Source of the DNA: Gammaproteobacteria bacterium
GTDB taxonomy: Bacteria > Pseudomonadota > Gammaproteobacteria > SZUA-152
Direction of reading: 5' to 3'
NCBI GenBank assembly: GCA_021647505.1
Contig: JAKIUN010000004.1
Location: 37,118 to 101,117, forward strand
DNA: 64,000 nt
Program-made: the position numbers and the translations under genes
In this document: piece by piece, positions 27,336-37,887 of the stretch
How positions within the stretch are numbered: position 1 is the first letter of the stretch
Layout: the number at the start of each line of letters is the position of its first letter
Notes under the pieces: model-generated
The model's database searches: none
Seen by the model: only the letters and a program-made list of their open reading frames with translations
What the model was told of the DNA's origin: nothing

Positions 27336-30227
27336 CTACGGTGGATTGGAGTACACCACACCGAAACGGGCCGTCTGTCCACTGTTGGGGTCAAGCAGCC
27401 GATAATAGGCACCGAGCCCCTGATCCACCACCGCCTCGTCGAGGATCACGACAAAACCGAGCTGCATGCCGCCAGCCAGCCAACCACTATTGAGCAGAGC
27501 AGGATCGCTGATAGCCAGCAGCTCGGTGCCACCGTTCTCCAATACGAAGCCCAGCAGGGGAATGGGCCGGTTAGAGGTGTTGAACAGGAAGAAGCCAAAA
27601 CGCGCCCCGGCCTGCACGACATCGTCAATACGCTCGGCATCGGCAAAGGCCGCGGGAATAATCACCACCAGCGGCTGCTCACCAGCGTAGAGCAGCCCAC
27701 GCCCCATCACCTCACTGCCCACCACCTGCGCCTCGATCAACAACAGGCCATTGGCCATGGTGGTGAAATCGAAACCGGCCTCTCCGCCACTGGTGCTTAC
27801 GGTGGTGCTGAATAATACCTGTCCACCCTGGCTTACGCTCACTACCACCAGGGTGCCATCGACCACTGTTGCCATGGCGCCGGCCGCCCGCAGGCGCAAG
27901 GTGATACGCGAACTGTCGGTATCGTTGTTGCGCAGCACGTTGGGGCTGGGCAGCACCACCAACGACACCGGGCGCTGCGGCTCAAAGGTGATATCCAGCA
28001 ACTGCTCAGCACTCAGCCCGGCGTACTCGGCGCGAATGCGCACGCTGCCGCCACGGTCGCTGGCCGCCACGACCCGGGCGCGGCTATCGGTCGTGTTGCC
28101 GACACTGGCCAGGGCTGGATCACTGCTAGACCAGATCACGTCATCGTCCAGCGGCTGGCTGCTGTCATCGGAAAAATCGGCGATGGCACTCAGGCGCACG
28201 CTTTCGCCACTGGCCAGCACCGTGACCGGGGCCGTGATACGCAGCCCGACCGGGGTGGCATCGGTCACCGCCACATCCAAGACCCGCTCGAGCCCGCCGA
28301 AGCGCGCCGTCAAACGCGCAGAACCCATAGCCCCGGCACGCACCCGAAACGGGTCACCATTGCTGACGCTGAGCACCGTCGGATTCGCGGAGGCCCATAC
28401 CGCCTGTGCCGTGACATCGCGGCGGCTGCCATCGGAATACACCGCTACGACACTGAAGCCCATCGTAGTACCACTGGCCAGGCGGGGGCTGGCCGGGGTG
28501 ATCTCCAGATCCATCAGGGTGGCAGTGCTCACCTGCACAGGGATACTGCCCGTTATCCCGTCCAGACTGGCACTGATGCGCGCCTCACCCGACTGCAAAG
28601 CCAACAGTTCACCGGCTTCGTCGATGCGCACGACATCCAGCTGCGCCGACTCCCAGCGCACCGCTGCACCAAGCGGCTGGGTGGAACCGTCGGAGAAACC
28701 ACCCACGGCACGCAGCATGAGACGCTCGCCGCTGGCCAGGCTGATCTCTGCCGGCTCGATGGTGATGACCTCAAGATACGCCGCCGTCACGCTCAATGGC
28801 ACGCTGGCCGAGATCCCACCGAGCTGGACACGAATACGCGTATCACCGACCGCCAGTCCCTGTACCTGCCCGGCCTGACCGTCGATATTGGCGACGGCGG
28901 CAATAGTCGGCTCATCGCTGGACCAGGTTACCTGGTCACTCAGTATTTTCAGGGAAGCGTCAGAATAGCGCCCCAGGGCCTGCATCCGCAGACCTGTGCC
29001 GACGGCCAAGCGCGGCGCCACCGGCTCCAGCTCCAGTGTTTGCAGGTTGGCGGCGCTGACGATCAACGTGGCCTGAACCTCAACTCCGTCCAGGGCGGCG
29101 CCGACCGTGACGGTACCGGCGGCCAGCGCCGTGGCCAGCCCCTCGTTGCCGACGGCGTTGGCGATGGCCAGACGGGCATCGTCGCTGCTGCGCCAGATGA
29201 CCTGTGCAGTGAGGTCACGCAGGCTACCGTCACTGAAGTGGCCCAGGGCCCGGAGCAGACGACTGAGGCCGGTCGGCAGATCCGCGCCGCCCAGATCCAG
29301 TTCCAGGCGGCTCAACACGGCATCGGTGACACGCACCGGTACCTCGATGCCCAGTCCGCCCACATCGGCGCGCAGGCTGGTGTCACCACTGACGAGGCCC
29401 CGCAACAGGCCACCCTCCAGGCTGGCAACGGCGGGTGTGTCGATCTGCCAGCGAGCCTGAACACTGAGATCCTGCTGGCTGCCGTCACTATAGAAACCAT
29501 CGATACGCAGCATGACCTCACTGCCAACGGGCAGCTCAACACTGGCGGGGGTAACACGCAGGGTGGTGAGGTCGGCATCGCTGACGGTGACATCGATCTG
29601 CGCGTTGAGGCCACCGAAACCGGCCTGTAAGACACCGCTGCCGACCGCCAGTGCAGTCAGGCGACCGGTGGTGGAAATACTGAAAAGAGTAGGATTGAGC
29701 GCCGTCCAGACAACCTGATCGTCCAGCGCCTGGCGGCTGCCATCACTGAACAGGCCAAAAACATTGAGCGGATATTGTGTGCCCTTGGCCAGTCGCAGCC
29801 CGGCGGGCTCAATATCGAGGCGTCGCAAAGTAGCCGCTGTAACCTCGATGGACGCCTCGGCATCATGCCCGTCAAAGCTGGCACGAATGTGGGTACGAGC
29901 GGCTGACAGGGCATGAATACGGCCATTCTCAGCCACGCTGAGCGCCGTTGTATCGTCGCTGCGCCAGGCAACGCTGTCGCTAAGATCGCGCCGGCTGCCA
30001 TCGCTGTACAGGCCAGTGGCATGGAGGCTCAGCTCGGTGCCGACGGCCAGGCTGGCGGATGCCGGGCTGAGTTCAAGGCGTTGCAAACCCGCTTGCCCGC
30101 CATCCGGAGTCGGCGCTGGGGTCGGAGTGCTCGAACCACCACAAGCAACGAGCAACAACAGACACAAAATGGCAAGCAGCCGATAAAAGCAGCACCGGAA
30201 ATGATGCTGATCGCTGGTATTTTCCAC
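27336..30227 (-). CDS. Lipoprotein with about eight tandem Big_2 (bacterial Ig-like) domains
   Basis: LLLLVACGGSS lipobox; recurrent (L)xPAxxxLAxGtxxxxxAxGxYSDGSxxDLtxxVxWxSxxPxxxxV. Confidence 0.92.
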   Translation of the reverse strand: MENTSDQHHFRCCFYRLLAILCLLLLVACGGSSTPTPAPTPDGGQAGLQRLELSPASASLAVGTELSLHATGLYSDGSRRDLSDSVAWRSDDTTALSVAENGRIHALSAARTHIRASFDGHDAEASIEVTAATLRRLDIEPAGLRLAKGTQYPLNVFGLFSDGSRQALDDQVVWTALNPTLFSISTTGRLTALAVGSGVLQAGFGGLNAQIDVTVSDADLTTLRVTPASVELPVGSEVMLRIDGFYSDGSQQDLSVQARWQIDTPAVASLEGGLLRGLVSGDTSLRADVGGLGIEVPVRVTDAVLSRLELDLGGADLPTGLSRLLRALGHFSDGSLRDLTAQVIWRSSDDARLAIANAVGNEGLATALAAGTVTVGAALDGVEVQATLIVSAANLQTLELEPVAPRLAVGTGLRMQALGRYSDASLKILSDQVTWSSDEPTIAAVANIDGQAGQVQGLAVGDTRIRVQLGGISASVPLSVTAAYLEVITIEPAEISLASGERLMLRAVGGFSDGSTQPLGAAVRWESAQLDVVRIDEAGELLALQSGEARISASLDGITGSIPVQVSTATLMDLEITPASPRLASGTTMGFSVVAVYSDGSRRDVTAQAVWASANPTVLSVSNGDPFRVRAGAMGSARLTARFGGLERVLDVAVTDATPVGLRITAPVTVLASGESVRLSAIADFSDDSSQPLDDDVIWSSSDPALASVGNTTDSRARVVAASDRGGSVRIRAEYAGLSAEQLLDITFEPQRPVSLVVLPSPNVLRNNDTDSSRITLRLRAAGAMATVVDGTLVVVSVSQGGQVLFSTTVSTSGGEAGFDFTTMANGLLLIEAQVVGSEVMGRGLLYAGEQPLVVIIPAAFADAERIDDVVQAGARFGFFLFNTSNRPIPLLGFVLENGGTELLAISDPALLNSGWLAGGMQLGFVVILDEAVVDQGLGAYYRLLDPNSGQTARFGVVYSNPP

Positions 30228-30405
30228 GTCCTGCCCTCACTGTCGAGACGGAGAACCAAATCTCCCTCAGGCACACACCGAAGATGGCGTGAAATATGCC
30301 CAGTTCCTGTCAGTTTATAGCGGCCCACCGGGGTTTTCCTTGATCTTGACCCGGGAATTAACGGTCTATCACTTGGACATTTGCGCGGGCTTGACCAGGG
30401 TCTTT

Positions 30406-30545
30406 ACTCAATGCCATTAAGCTAGTGTAGGTTGGCGGTGAGCCTGCGAACCCCAACCAAACCAACCCTGTTGGAGTTCCTGCGTCACCACCAACCACCA
30501 ACCACCAACAAGCAGGACGTCAGGCTTAACTTAATGGCATTGAGT
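30406..30545. repeat. Intergenic palindromic MITE-like element, copy 2 (inverted relative to copy 1)
   Basis: ACTCAATGCCATTAAGCT...AACTTAATGGCATTGAGT terminal palindrome; reverse complement aligns with copy 1 through TAAGTTAAGCCTGA..TCCTGCTTGTTG. Confidence 0.75.
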
Positions 30546-30547
30546 CG

Positions 30548-31546
30548 TTACTGCTGTACAACGATGGCGGCATGAAACACCACGTCGGGGGCGGTAGCGA
30601 CGGCGATATCCTCCACCACCGCCAGCTCAATGCGGGTATGTTTAGCCAGACGCAGGCTGCCACCCACGCTGAGCTGCAGGGAATCGTCGCCCAGCTGGGT
30701 CAATTCACTGTCTCGATAGATGGCCTCATTGAAATCCAGCTGCACCTTCAGTGACAGCCGCGGCAGCACCCAGACACCCGCACCCAGACTGCCAAATAGG
30801 ACACTGCTGCGCTGCTGCTCGGGCAGCACATCACCCCTGTCCATCAGCAGCACGCCCAGGCCACCAAACACCGAGGCCGACGGCCCCAGCCCATAACCGC
30901 CATAGCCACCATTCAACCACAAAGCCAAATCCGTGCCACCACTGCCGTGCAGCTGTTCACTGTCGCCGGTGGGAAGTTTCAGACTGGCTCGCAGAGCAAC
31001 AGCGGTGTCGTCGCCCGCGCCCGGACGCAGCAGCTGCCAGCCACCGCTGAGACGGATATCACCCACACCATCGCCTTCCAGCGCCTGACTGACCAACGTC
31101 TGGCCATCGCGCACATACCGGTAATTCAACGCATTATCGGGTACGTCTGTCCGCCCACCTTGCGACATACCGAAAGTATCGTGCCAACGTCGGATAAAAC
31201 TATCCAGCACGCCCCCACTGTGCGACACATAGGGGATCTGTATCCCCCATTCGAAATTGCGTCCGCCATGGCCGCTGAAGACCAGGGTCAGGCGCGTGGT
31301 CTCGCCATCGAGAATAATGGATTCCGTACCCGACCGGCCGACGCTGAAGTTGTTGGCGAGATCCATTTGCAGGCGGTAGCTCTGTTCACCCGGATCGAGA
31401 ATACGCGCCGCTTCGATGGCCGGCAGACCATAGAGCTGCACCAGCGGGCTCTGATTGAAGGTAAAGAATGGCGTTACCGGGCGTGCCTGTGCGCCCAGTG
31501 ACAGCAACAAGAAGGTGCCGAGGACAATGCAACAAAACCATTTCAT
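30548..31546 (-). CDS. DUF3187 family protein
   Basis: Signal peptide; [42 protein letters not shown]; overlaps the argH stop. Confidence 0.82.
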   Translation of the reverse strand: MKWFCCIVLGTFLLLSLGAQARPVTPFFTFNQSPLVQLYGLPAIEAARILDPGEQSYRLQMDLANNFSVGRSGTESIILDGETTRLTLVFSGHGGRNFEWGIQIPYVSHSGGVLDSFIRRWHDTFGMSQGGRTDVPDNALNYRYVRDGQTLVSQALEGDGVGDIRLSGGWQLLRPGAGDDTAVALRASLKLPTGDSEQLHGSGGTDLALWLNGGYGGYGLGPSASVFGGLGVLLMDRGDVLPEQQRSSVLFGSLGAGVWVLPRLSLKVQLDFNEAIYRDSELTQLGDDSLQLSVGGSLRLAKHTRIELAVVEDIAVATAPDVVFHAAIVVQQ

Positions 31547-32952
31547 GCGCCTGTAACACCCTCTGTTTCCTGCAACCACTGCCGTGCACGGGTGCAGGCG
31601 GCGCGCACTTGTGCGGGCGCGGTGCCACCGATGTGATTGCGCGCCGCCACCGAACCATCAAGGCTCAGCACGTCGAACACATCAGCGTCGATATGGCCGG
31701 AAAACGACTGCAACTGTGCCAGCGTCATATCGGCCAGGTCACAATTCTCTTTCACACCCAGGGCCACAGCCTTACCCACCACCTCGTGGGCATCGCGGAA
31801 GGGCACACCCTTGCGTACCAGGTAGTCGGCCAGATCCGTGGCGGTCGAGAAGCCGGAACGCGCCGCCTCGCGCATGCTGTCGCGCCTGGGTGTGATAGCG
31901 GGAATCATGTCGGCAAAGACATGCAGGCAGGCGCGCAGGGTATCGACGGTGTCGAACAGCGGCTCTTTATCCTCCTGGTTGTCTTTGTTATAGGCCAGTG
32001 GCTGGCCCTTCATCAGGGTCAACAGGGCGACCAGGTGGCCGTTGACGCGGCCGGTCTTGCCACGGATCAATTCCGGCACATCCGGATTCTTCTTCTGCGG
32101 CATGATGCTGGAGCCGGTGCAGAAGCTATCGCCCAGCTCGATGAAGTTGAACTGCGCCGAGGCCCAAATCACCAACTCCTCGGAGAAGCGTGACAGGTGC
32201 ATCATCAGTAGTGCGGCATCGGCGACAAATTCGATAGCGAAGTCACGATCGCTCACCGCGTCCAACGAGTTTTCGCACACGCCATCGAAGCCTAATAGTT
32301 CAGCGCTGTATTCACGGTCAATGGGATAAGAGGTGCCGGCCAGGGCGGCGGCGCCCAGGGGCAGCACGTTGAGCCGCTCGGCGCAGTCCGTCAGGCGGCC
32401 GTGGTCGCGTTTGAGCATCTCGAACCAGGCCAGCAAGTGATGCCCGAAGGTTACCGGTTGAGCGGTCTGCAGGTGGGTGAAGCCGGGCATGATGGTGTCG
32501 GCCTCGGCTTCCGCCAAAACCACCAGTGCGGCCTGCAAGCGTGTGAGTCCACTGATGATCGCGGCCAGTTCATCGCGCAGATAGAGACGAATATCGGTGG
32601 CTACCTGATCGTTGCGCGAGCGGCCGGTGTGCAGTTTCTTGCCCACATCACCGATAAGCTCGATGAGGCGTGCCTCGATATTCATGTGCACGTCTTCGCG
32701 GGCAATGGACCAGTCGAACTCACCGCGTTCAATCTCCGCTTCGATGACCTGCAAGCCATCGATGATGGCATTACATTCAGTCTCCGTGAGCACGCCCACC
32801 CGGGCCAGCATGGTGGCGTGAGCGGTGGAGCCTCTGATGTCGTGGGCGTAAAGGCGCTTGTCAAAGGTGACCGAGGCGGTAAAGGCCTCGACAAAGGCGT
32901 CGGTGGGTTCGCTGAAACGGCCACCCCAGGGTTTTTCGATGTGCTTGCTCAT
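31543..32952 (-). CDS. argH: Argininosuccinate lyase
   Basis: [28 protein letters not shown]...; signature [12 protein letters not shown]. Confidence 0.98.
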   Translation of the reverse strand: MSKHIEKPWGGRFSEPTDAFVEAFTASVTFDKRLYAHDIRGSTAHATMLARVGVLTETECNAIIDGLQVIEAEIERGEFDWSIAREDVHMNIEARLIELIGDVGKKLHTGRSRNDQVATDIRLYLRDELAAIISGLTRLQAALVVLAEAEADTIMPGFTHLQTAQPVTFGHHLLAWFEMLKRDHGRLTDCAERLNVLPLGAAALAGTSYPIDREYSAELLGFDGVCENSLDAVSDRDFAIEFVADAALLMMHLSRFSEELVIWASAQFNFIELGDSFCTGSSIMPQKKNPDVPELIRGKTGRVNGHLVALLTLMKGQPLAYNKDNQEDKEPLFDTVDTLRACLHVFADMIPAITPRRDSMREAARSGFSTATDLADYLVRKGVPFRDAHEVVGKAVALGVKENCDLADMTLAQLQSFSGHIDADVFDVLSLDGSVAARNHIGGTAPAQVRAACTRARQWLQETEGVTGA

Positions 32953-33086
32953 TGTTTCGTAAACTCGGGTATCTATGCTTTAAACTGGCAAAATCAAGAA
33001 TCCGCGCAGTATAGCCGATATTGCCCGCAGACCGGGCGCAAGCCGCATCGACGATGCCACGACTGACACGCTACACTCGGCCACAA

Positions 33087-34181
33087 ATGAACACGCAAAC
33101 CCATTCTAAAGCCACCACCGACAACTTTTTCCTGCCGGACTTCTGTTCCGTGCGCATGGTCTTCGCAGTGGTGGTCATCAGTGAGTTGCTGGCCATCGTC
33201 CTGACCCTGGCGCCCCTGGAAAGCCGTGCTGGGCGCTGGGAAGATCTCAGCATCATCTCCCTGTTTGTACAGTGGGTTGGCCTGAGCAGCGCCGCCGTAC
33301 TGTGCCTTTGCCGCCCTCGACTGAGCCGCATGAGCGAAACACGGGCCGCCATTGTCAGCTATTTATTGTTGCTCACCACCACCCTGGTGATTACCGAACT
33401 AGCTCGCTGGATCGGCCAGGCGATGCCCTATGCTGATATCGGCAACCACTGGAACTCCGGCAACTGGCACAGCGACCTGCTGCTGCGCAATCTCGGCATC
33501 AGCGCTATCGTCAGCGCCCTGGTTCTGCGCTACTTTTACGTTCAGCATCAATGGAAACAAAACATACGTGCCGAGGCCGAGGCGCGCCTGCAGGCATTAC
33601 AATCGCGCATCCGTCCACACTTCCTGTTCAACAGCCTTAACACTATCGCCAGCCTTACACAGATCAACCCGCAGCAAGCTGAGGAAGCCGTCGAAAATCT
33701 CGCCGACCTGTTCCGCAACAGCATGGCCGATGCCAGTCACCAGATTACCCTGAAAGAGGAACTCGCCCTGTCGCGGCGCTATCTGGAAATCGAGAAACTG
33801 CGTCTCGGCGAACGCCTGCAACTGCGCTGGTGTGTCGACGAACTGCCGGATAACGCCCTGGTGCCACGCCTCATTATTCAGCCTTTGCTGGAAAATGCCA
33901 TTTACCACGGCATTGAAACCTTGGGGGCGGGCGGTATTATCGGCATCGACGGCCACCGGTATGGCGAGGAAATATGTATCAGTATTACTAACCCTCTCGC
34001 CGCGCGGGGGGATACCAGACAGCACGAAGGTAACCGCATCGCAGTGGAAAATATCCGTCAGCGCCTGGCCGCCATCTATGGCGAACAGGGAAACCTCACC
34101 ACACAGTCCGATACCGACAGCTATATCACCACCATTACACTCCCCTACATAACACTCAACGATGTGGGGCCCCGGCAATGA
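33087..34181 (+). CDS. LytS/AlgZ-type sensor histidine kinase
   Basis: His_kinase domain: ARLQALQSRIRPHFLFNSLNTIASLTQINPQQAEEAVENLADLFR; ATPase region LIIQPLLENAIYHGIE. Confidence 0.92.
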   Translation: MNTQTHSKATTDNFFLPDFCSVRMVFAVVVISELLAIVLTLAPLESRAGRWEDLSIISLFVQWVGLSSAAVLCLCRPRLSRMSETRAAIVSYLLLLTTTLVITELARWIGQAMPYADIGNHWNSGNWHSDLLLRNLGISAIVSALVLRYFYVQHQWKQNIRAEAEARLQALQSRIRPHFLFNSLNTIASLTQINPQQAEEAVENLADLFRNSMADASHQITLKEELALSRRYLEIEKLRLGERLQLRWCVDELPDNALVPRLIIQPLLENAIYHGIETLGAGGIIGIDGHRYGEEICISITNPLAARGDTRQHEGNRIAVENIRQRLAAIYGEQGNLTTQSDTDSYITTITLPYITLNDVGPRQ

Positions 34182-34930
34182 AGGTATTGATCGTCGATGA
34201 TGAACCGCTGGCCCGCACCCGCCTGGTACGCCTGCTGAATGATATGGACGAGATCGAAACCGCTGGCGAAGCCGGCACCGGGCGCGAGGCGATTGAGCTG
34301 ACCGATGAGCTAAGTCCGGATATCGTCCTGCTCGATATCCGTATGCCGGAAATGGACGGACTTGAGGCCGCCATGCACCTGTCACAACTCGACAGCCCAC
34401 CGGCAATCATTTTCACCACCGCCTACAATGAGCACGCCCTGGCCGCCTTCGAGGCCAATGCCGTGGACTATCTATTGAAACCCATTCGCCACGAACGTCT
34501 GGCGGATGCCTTGGCCCGGGCACGACGTATCAACCGTGCCCAGTTGCTCGACATCGGCCAACAGGAAGGCAACGAAGAGGGTGCACATGCACGCACCCAC
34601 ATCAGCGCCACCATAGGCGGCAGTTTGCAGTTAATTCCCGCTGCAGAAATAATCTATTTTCAGGCTGAACAGAAATACGTCACGGTACGACATCTTGGTG
34701 GACAGTTGCTAATCGATGATCCACTGAAGTCACTGGAGGTGGAATTCGGTGACCGCTTCCTACGCGTGCACCGCAACTCCCTGGTCGCCATGCAGTCGGT
34801 GCAGGGCCTGGAGCGTATCCCCGGCGGGCGCTATGAAATCTTTTTCCGCACCATCGATGACCGGCTAGAGGTCAGCCGGCGACTGGCAACGACCGTGCGC
34901 AAACGCTTGAAGGGTTTGGGTCAGGGCTGA
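34178..34930 (+). CDS. LytTR-family response regulator (AlgR-like)
   Basis: MKVLIVDDEPLARTRLVRLLND...PDIVLLDIRMPEMDG receiver plus LytTR domain FLRVHRNSLVAMQSVQGLER. Confidence 0.94.
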   Translation: MKVLIVDDEPLARTRLVRLLNDMDEIETAGEAGTGREAIELTDELSPDIVLLDIRMPEMDGLEAAMHLSQLDSPPAIIFTTAYNEHALAAFEANAVDYLLKPIRHERLADALARARRINRAQLLDIGQQEGNEEGAHARTHISATIGGSLQLIPAAEIIYFQAEQKYVTVRHLGGQLLIDDPLKSLEVEFGDRFLRVHRNSLVAMQSVQGLERIPGGRYEIFFRTIDDRLEVSRRLATTVRKRLKGLGQG

Positions 34931-35250
34931 ATCAGGCACATAGCAATAAAAACTGTTCACCATGGAGGCACGGAGCACAACCGTTCTCACCATCAAATAT
35001 TTACTGACAAAAATGCAAACGACGCGATTCGCTAGCAAACACCAGCATCCTACATTAACGATCAAAGCAATTTTCCTGCGAACTTCATCAGCAACAAACG
35101 ATCCAGCAGAAAACTATTTCGCTATAAAAAACAAGGCATACAGGGTATTGTACTGTCGGTTCAAACGCTTAGACATTTGAATAAAAGGCCTAAGCAGTAG
35201 GCTGCGAGGAACTCACCCCAAAGAGATTAACAATAAACGGGCGGGAAGAA

Positions 35251-36258
35251 ATGAAACAATCAACTATAATTACCAGGTTTTTACTGGCCTCGCTGATATC
35301 AGTATTACTACTGGCATGCGCCAGTGAAAATAATGATGATAACGGGAAAGGTGACGGCAATCAGGTGCCGGTGATCAGCGGCACTCCCGCCACTACCGTC
35401 AATGAAGGCAGCGCCTATCACTTTACACCAACAGCCTCCGATGGTGACAGCGATGACAGCCTTACCTTCGCGATAAGCAACAAACCCGCCTGGGCCAGCT
35501 TCAATAACCAGATGGGTGTTCTTAGAGGCACACCCGGCCTGGACGATGCGGCTGATTATAACAACATCATCATCAGCGTCAGTGACGGTAGCGCCTCGGC
35601 CCAGCTGCCCGCCTTTACCATCACGGTCGTCGATGTCAGCCCAGCACTTGAGGTTAACACGCACAGCCCCACCACCCTGGCGAACGACACAGCGTTGCAC
35701 AGCAACATCACGATCACGTTCAATGCCCCACTGGATATGGCGACGGTGACAAGCACTTCGGTAACACTGCAAGGAACAAGCAACACAGCCATCCAAACCA
35801 CACTGAGCACGAACAATCAAACCATTACCATTGACCCAGCCAGTAACCTTGAGCCGCTTACAACCTACACCGTCACCATCACTACCGCCGTTACCAGTGC
35901 AGATGGGGCGGTATTGGATCGTGATTATTCCTGGGGTTTCACCACCGTGGAAAGCTCTGTGATTGATCCATCAAGAGTGACTGTCAACCTCGGTTGGAAT
36001 GCCGGTGATGTTACCAATACCGACATATCGCCCAGCGGTTACTCGATCTATTACGGTCGCCAAAGTGGCAGTCTCACCGACAACATTGATGTTGGCATGA
36101 CCACATCAAGAGCATTAAGTGGCAGCGAATTCAATTTCACTGACATTGGTGAATACTACTTCCATGTCGTGGCCTATAACGTAGATAAGTCCCTGTTCTC
36201 TGCGCCCAGCACAGAAGTAATGATTGATATCCGTCCACAATTTACAGGGCAAAAATAA
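35251..36258 (+). CDS. Lipoprotein with putative Ig and SbsA-like Ig domains
   Basis: Lipobox LLLACASE; GTPATTVNEGSAYHFTPTASDGD...; HSPTTLANDTALHSNITITFNAPLDMATV. Confidence 0.82.
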   Translation: MKQSTIITRFLLASLISVLLLACASENNDDNGKGDGNQVPVISGTPATTVNEGSAYHFTPTASDGDSDDSLTFAISNKPAWASFNNQMGVLRGTPGLDDAADYNNIIISVSDGSASAQLPAFTITVVDVSPALEVNTHSPTTLANDTALHSNITITFNAPLDMATVTSTSVTLQGTSNTAIQTTLSTNNQTITIDPASNLEPLTTYTVTITTAVTSADGAVLDRDYSWGFTTVESSVIDPSRVTVNLGWNAGDVTNTDISPSGYSIYYGRQSGSLTDNIDVGMTTSRALSGSEFNFTDIGEYYFHVVAYNVDKSLFSAPSTEVMIDIRPQFTGQK

Positions 36259-37799
36259 TGACGTTTTTTACACAACAACAAAAACACAAACTTTTTCAAT
36301 ACCCGCTCCAGAGGCATTCTTTACTCGGCGCTGTCATGGTCTCACTGGCACTACTGGCCGGCTCGGCAAGCGCACAAAACTTCCCGCACATAAAAACATT
36401 TGGTTTTGACTATGCTCCCCTGAATAATCGCCTAGCGGAGGCCACATGGCTGGCACAGCATCATGATTGGATTATAGGGGGTGGCAACAACTGGGACACA
36501 CAGCTCTATAACACTATTAAGGAGGCAAACCCTGACACCAAGATCATGCGTTATTTGGCTTACCATAGCATCGCCCCTGATGCTATGACTTGGCTTGAAA
36601 ACTGGGCAGATAATAATGGCTACGATCCGGAAGATATTTACTATCACTATCATACTGACTCTGAAGTGAAAACACTCAGCGGCAGCATAACCGTACCGGG
36701 CTTTGGGCCAAATGGTAGTGCGGCCATGCTTGAAGAGGCACGCGCACGTGTACGCTGGAATGGTGGTTGGGTAGGCATTAACCCATCTTCAACAGTTTTC
36801 CGGCGCGCCTTTGAGGCATATGCACTGTATGAAATCAGCGTCGCCGGATCTCCCGGCACCTTTTTGGACGGTGTATTTCTGGATACTTTCGATGGCATAC
36901 AAAATAGCGGGCCATGGACCAGCAATTTACAAAACACGATTGAACTAAACCCGGATGGCAGCCGTAGTATTGAGGCGGTCTACAACCAAGTGCAGCAAGA
37001 CCTCCTAGACGCCAAAATGGAGCTGGAAGCATTTCTCAAACGACAGACCGGTAATAATTCATTTGTAGTCAACGTCAACGCCGCTGATGCCGATATTGTC
37101 TATCAGTGGTTCCCTGACCTTTATGTGGACGAGCGCGACAAAACAATGCATCTCACTATCGAGTATATGGTGACAAGTACCAGCGGAAGGTCTCGCATTC
37201 CCCGCCTTAGGGATGTTTATGACGATCTAGAAAATGGTCGCAAAATGCTAATCCGCAGTCAAACCAATGTCAGCTCAAATATGCAGGATATTCCCTATGG
37301 ATTTACCCGCTTCATCCTGGCAACACATTATCTGATAAACCACGAAAATGCCCATTTTATGTATCATGAAGGTAATGCCGGCAACTATGGTGGCACTCCC
37401 TATGGCAACTTCCGAACCAGTCATTGGCATAGAAACATGGAGATAAATATTGGCGTGCCTGCCACGCGAGCAGGTACTGACTCGTGGGGCACTGAAAATA
37501 CTGACCGTTTTTATGAGCTTGCCGGCGGCAGCGGCTACAGTGTCCTGGCCCGTGAGTATTCCAACGCACTGGTAGTGGCAAAATTTGGACGTGGTGGATG
37601 GGCGAATATTGGCAACAACTCGGCCATTTATCAACTGGGTGGCAACTATTACCCCCTGCTCGAAGACAACAGCACGGGTGCTGCCGTTACCAGTGTGACG
37701 CTGGGTGAGAGCGAGGGTGTTATTTTACTTAAAAACCCGGTGATTGGCCACCTTCCACGCCCACAAATCACCGAATCGAGCTTTGCAATAAGGCCATAA
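36258..37799 (+). CDS. Secreted protein, putative glycoside hydrolase-like TIM barrel
   Basis: Export-signal-like N-terminus ending SASAQNFPHIKTFGFDYAPLNNRLAEATWLAQHHDWIIGG; PGTFLDGVFLDTFDGI; LFVDG-like barrel strands. Confidence 0.55.
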   Translation: MTFFTQQQKHKLFQYPLQRHSLLGAVMVSLALLAGSASAQNFPHIKTFGFDYAPLNNRLAEATWLAQHHDWIIGGGNNWDTQLYNTIKEANPDTKIMRYLAYHSIAPDAMTWLENWADNNGYDPEDIYYHYHTDSEVKTLSGSITVPGFGPNGSAAMLEEARARVRWNGGWVGINPSSTVFRRAFEAYALYEISVAGSPGTFLDGVFLDTFDGIQNSGPWTSNLQNTIELNPDGSRSIEAVYNQVQQDLLDAKMELEAFLKRQTGNNSFVVNVNAADADIVYQWFPDLYVDERDKTMHLTIEYMVTSTSGRSRIPRLRDVYDDLENGRKMLIRSQTNVSSNMQDIPYGFTRFILATHYLINHENAHFMYHEGNAGNYGGTPYGNFRTSHWHRNMEINIGVPATRAGTDSWGTENTDRFYELAGGSGYSVLAREYSNALVVAKFGRGGWANIGNNSAIYQLGGNYYPLLEDNSTGAAVTSVTLGESEGVILLKNPVIGHLPRPQITESSFAIRP

Positions 37800-37887
37800 A
37801 TTACGGATATCAAACGGCACAATGAAGATGTCGCTAATTGGAATTAAGGGTTCGCACAACAATAACTTAAATTCGGCAGGTAAAGAA

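Noticed and set aside
27751-28878. 375 aa plus-strand ORF antisense to the Big_2 gene
   Set aside because: Ser/Thr/Arg-rich shadow ORF created by repeated Ig modules on the other strand
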